A stretch of 64,000 nt of DNA, taken from contig OY969891.1 in NCBI GenBank assembly GCA_963704355.1, positions 1,364,001 through 1,428,000 of the forward strand, written 5' to 3'. Positions 63,335-64,000 of this stretch are shown here, piece by piece. The translations under genes were made by a program, and so were the position numbers. The notes under the pieces were generated by a model, which had not been told where the DNA came from, made no database searches, and saw only the letters and a program-made list of their open reading frames with translations. Position 1 is the stretch's first letter. The number at the start of each line of letters is the position of its first letter. Source of the stretch: Bog-473 sp963704355. Its GTDB lineage: Bacteria > Actinomycetota > Acidimicrobiia > Acidimicrobiales > RAAP-2.

Positions 63335-64000
63335 TCTGGATGGAGCAGCTCAACGAGGACCAGCGAGCAGCCGTCAGCCATGAAGGTGGACCGCTGCGGG
63401 TCCTTGCTGGCGCCGGAACGGGCAAGACGACCGCCCTCTCTGCTCGCGTCGCGTGGTTGCTGGCAACTGGAACGCCCGCGGAACGCATTCTCTTGCTGAC
63501 CTTCACGCGAAGGGCAGCACGGCAGATGCTGGATCGGACTGGTGCGATGTTGGCCGCACAACAAGGAGACGGCCGCTCTGATCCGACGACCGGCCGAGTG
63601 ATGGGGGGGACGTTTCACGCCATCGCACACCTAACTCTGCGGAGATACTCGCAAGCTCTCGGTATTCCAGAAGGATTCTCAGTACTGGATCCTTCCGACG
63701 CTGCCGATGTCATCGACCTCGTTCGAGAAGAGGGCTGCTACGCGCAATCCTCCGGCCAGCGGTTCCCACGCAAGGCGCTTCTACTCGACCTCTATTCTCG
63801 AGCCGTCAACACCGGGAGGCCTATCTCGACAGTAACGGCGACCGTGGCTCCGTGGGCAAACGATGTTGTCGAGCAGATCATCGAGATTTGCCGCGGCTAC
63901 GTCGCCAGCAAACGGGCTGGAGGCATGCTCGATTTCGACGACCTTCTTTTGCTCTGGAGGGCCGCCGCCCTTGATGACCGGTTGGGCATACGGCTTGCCA
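63328..64000 (+). CDS. UvrD/Rep-type superfamily I DNA helicase (3' end outside window)
   Basis: At least 224 codons are visible; the rest lies beyond the window. Walker A is LRVLAGAGTGKTTALSARV near residue 30, motif Ia LLLTFTRRAARQM follows, and GTFHAIAHLTLRRY and DFDDLLLLW are also typical of UvrD-like helicases. The enzyme unwinds DNA during repair or replication restart. The ATG is set by a leaderless promoter and by an overlapping SOS box, so expression probably rises after DNA damage. It could be a PcrA/UvrD paralogue; the family cannot be finer assigned from this part. Confidence 0.9.
   Translation, partial: MFVWMEQLNEDQRAAVSHEGGPLRVLAGAGTGKTTALSARVAWLLATGTPAERILLLTFTRRAARQMLDRTGAMLAAQQGDGRSDPTTGRVMGGTFHAIAHLTLRRYSQALGIPEGFSVLDPSDAADVIDLVREEGCYAQSSGQRFPRKALLLDLYSRAVNTGRPISTVTATVAPWANDVVEQIIEICRGYVASKRAGGMLDFDDLLLLWRAAALDDRLGIRLA

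Overview
The window is GC-rich DNA of an actinobacterium, most likely an uncultured soil member of the Acidimicrobiia. Pointers are many GTG starts, an F420-type PPOX oxidoreductase, a DUF3151 gene, an actinobacterial-type SOS box (CGAAC-N4-GTTCG), several apparently leaderless promoters (TAnnnT followed 7-8 nt later by the start codon), and secreted proteins built from DGKGYWLVAADGGIF-type repeats. No rRNA, tRNA or CRISPR array was seen. Assignment to Acidimicrobiia is inference, not proof.

Layout. 0-3.5 kb: a GntR-controlled ABC-2 exporter operon with a perfect operator palindrome. 3.5-12.5 kb: housekeeping and small-enzyme genes (SfLAP-type membrane protein, Bcp peroxiredoxin, DEAD-box helicase, PIG-L deacetylase, amidotransferase, MmcQ/YjbR protein, aconitase) and a secreted propeller-CHAP protein. 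12.5-14.5 kb: a frame-broken gene of an uncharacterised family beside a patch of repeats and palindromes. 14.5-26.3 kb: argS, an SDR, an alpha/beta hydrolase, an ArsB-like transporter, a ring-opening dioxygenase, and a fatty-acid desaturase divergent from a PaaX-like regulator. 26.3-32.5 kb: a small-repeat region, a PAS-GGDEF cyclase, and a MarR-regulated heterodimeric ABC exporter. 32.7-36.8 kb: secreted proteins (G1 glutamic peptidase, Tat-exported bicovalent flavin oxidase, a small secreted protein, a pentapeptide-repeat protein) and a VOC relic. 36.9-47.8 kb: thioesterases, a GT39 membrane glycosyltransferase, regulators (TetR, AraC, ArsR) next to small enzymes, a DHA2 MFS exporter and a TlyA-like methyltransferase. 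48.1-53.4 kb: a secreted phosphoesterase/propeller gene cut in two by a 3.1-kb insertion element. 53.7-64 kb: large Ig-like and NHL-repeat surface proteins, a DUF998-like gene, an MFS/TetR pair, and the start of an SOS-controlled UvrD-type helicase.

The most notable object is the insertion element at 49458-52545. It carries a DDE transposase overlapping a tyrosine recombinase, a divergent small Cys-rich protein gene, 17-bp terminal inverted repeats that lie in hairpins, and a near-perfect 5-bp target duplication. Removing the element and one duplication copy restores a single 741-codon reading frame for the interrupted gene.

Five other genes are broken by exactly one base, mostly in or next to G/C runs (about 13.6, 21.66, 42.4, 57.2 and 62.4 kb). 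This pattern looks more like sequence or assembly error than five independent decayed genes. Assignments rest on reading motifs and family knowledge; no database search was possible.
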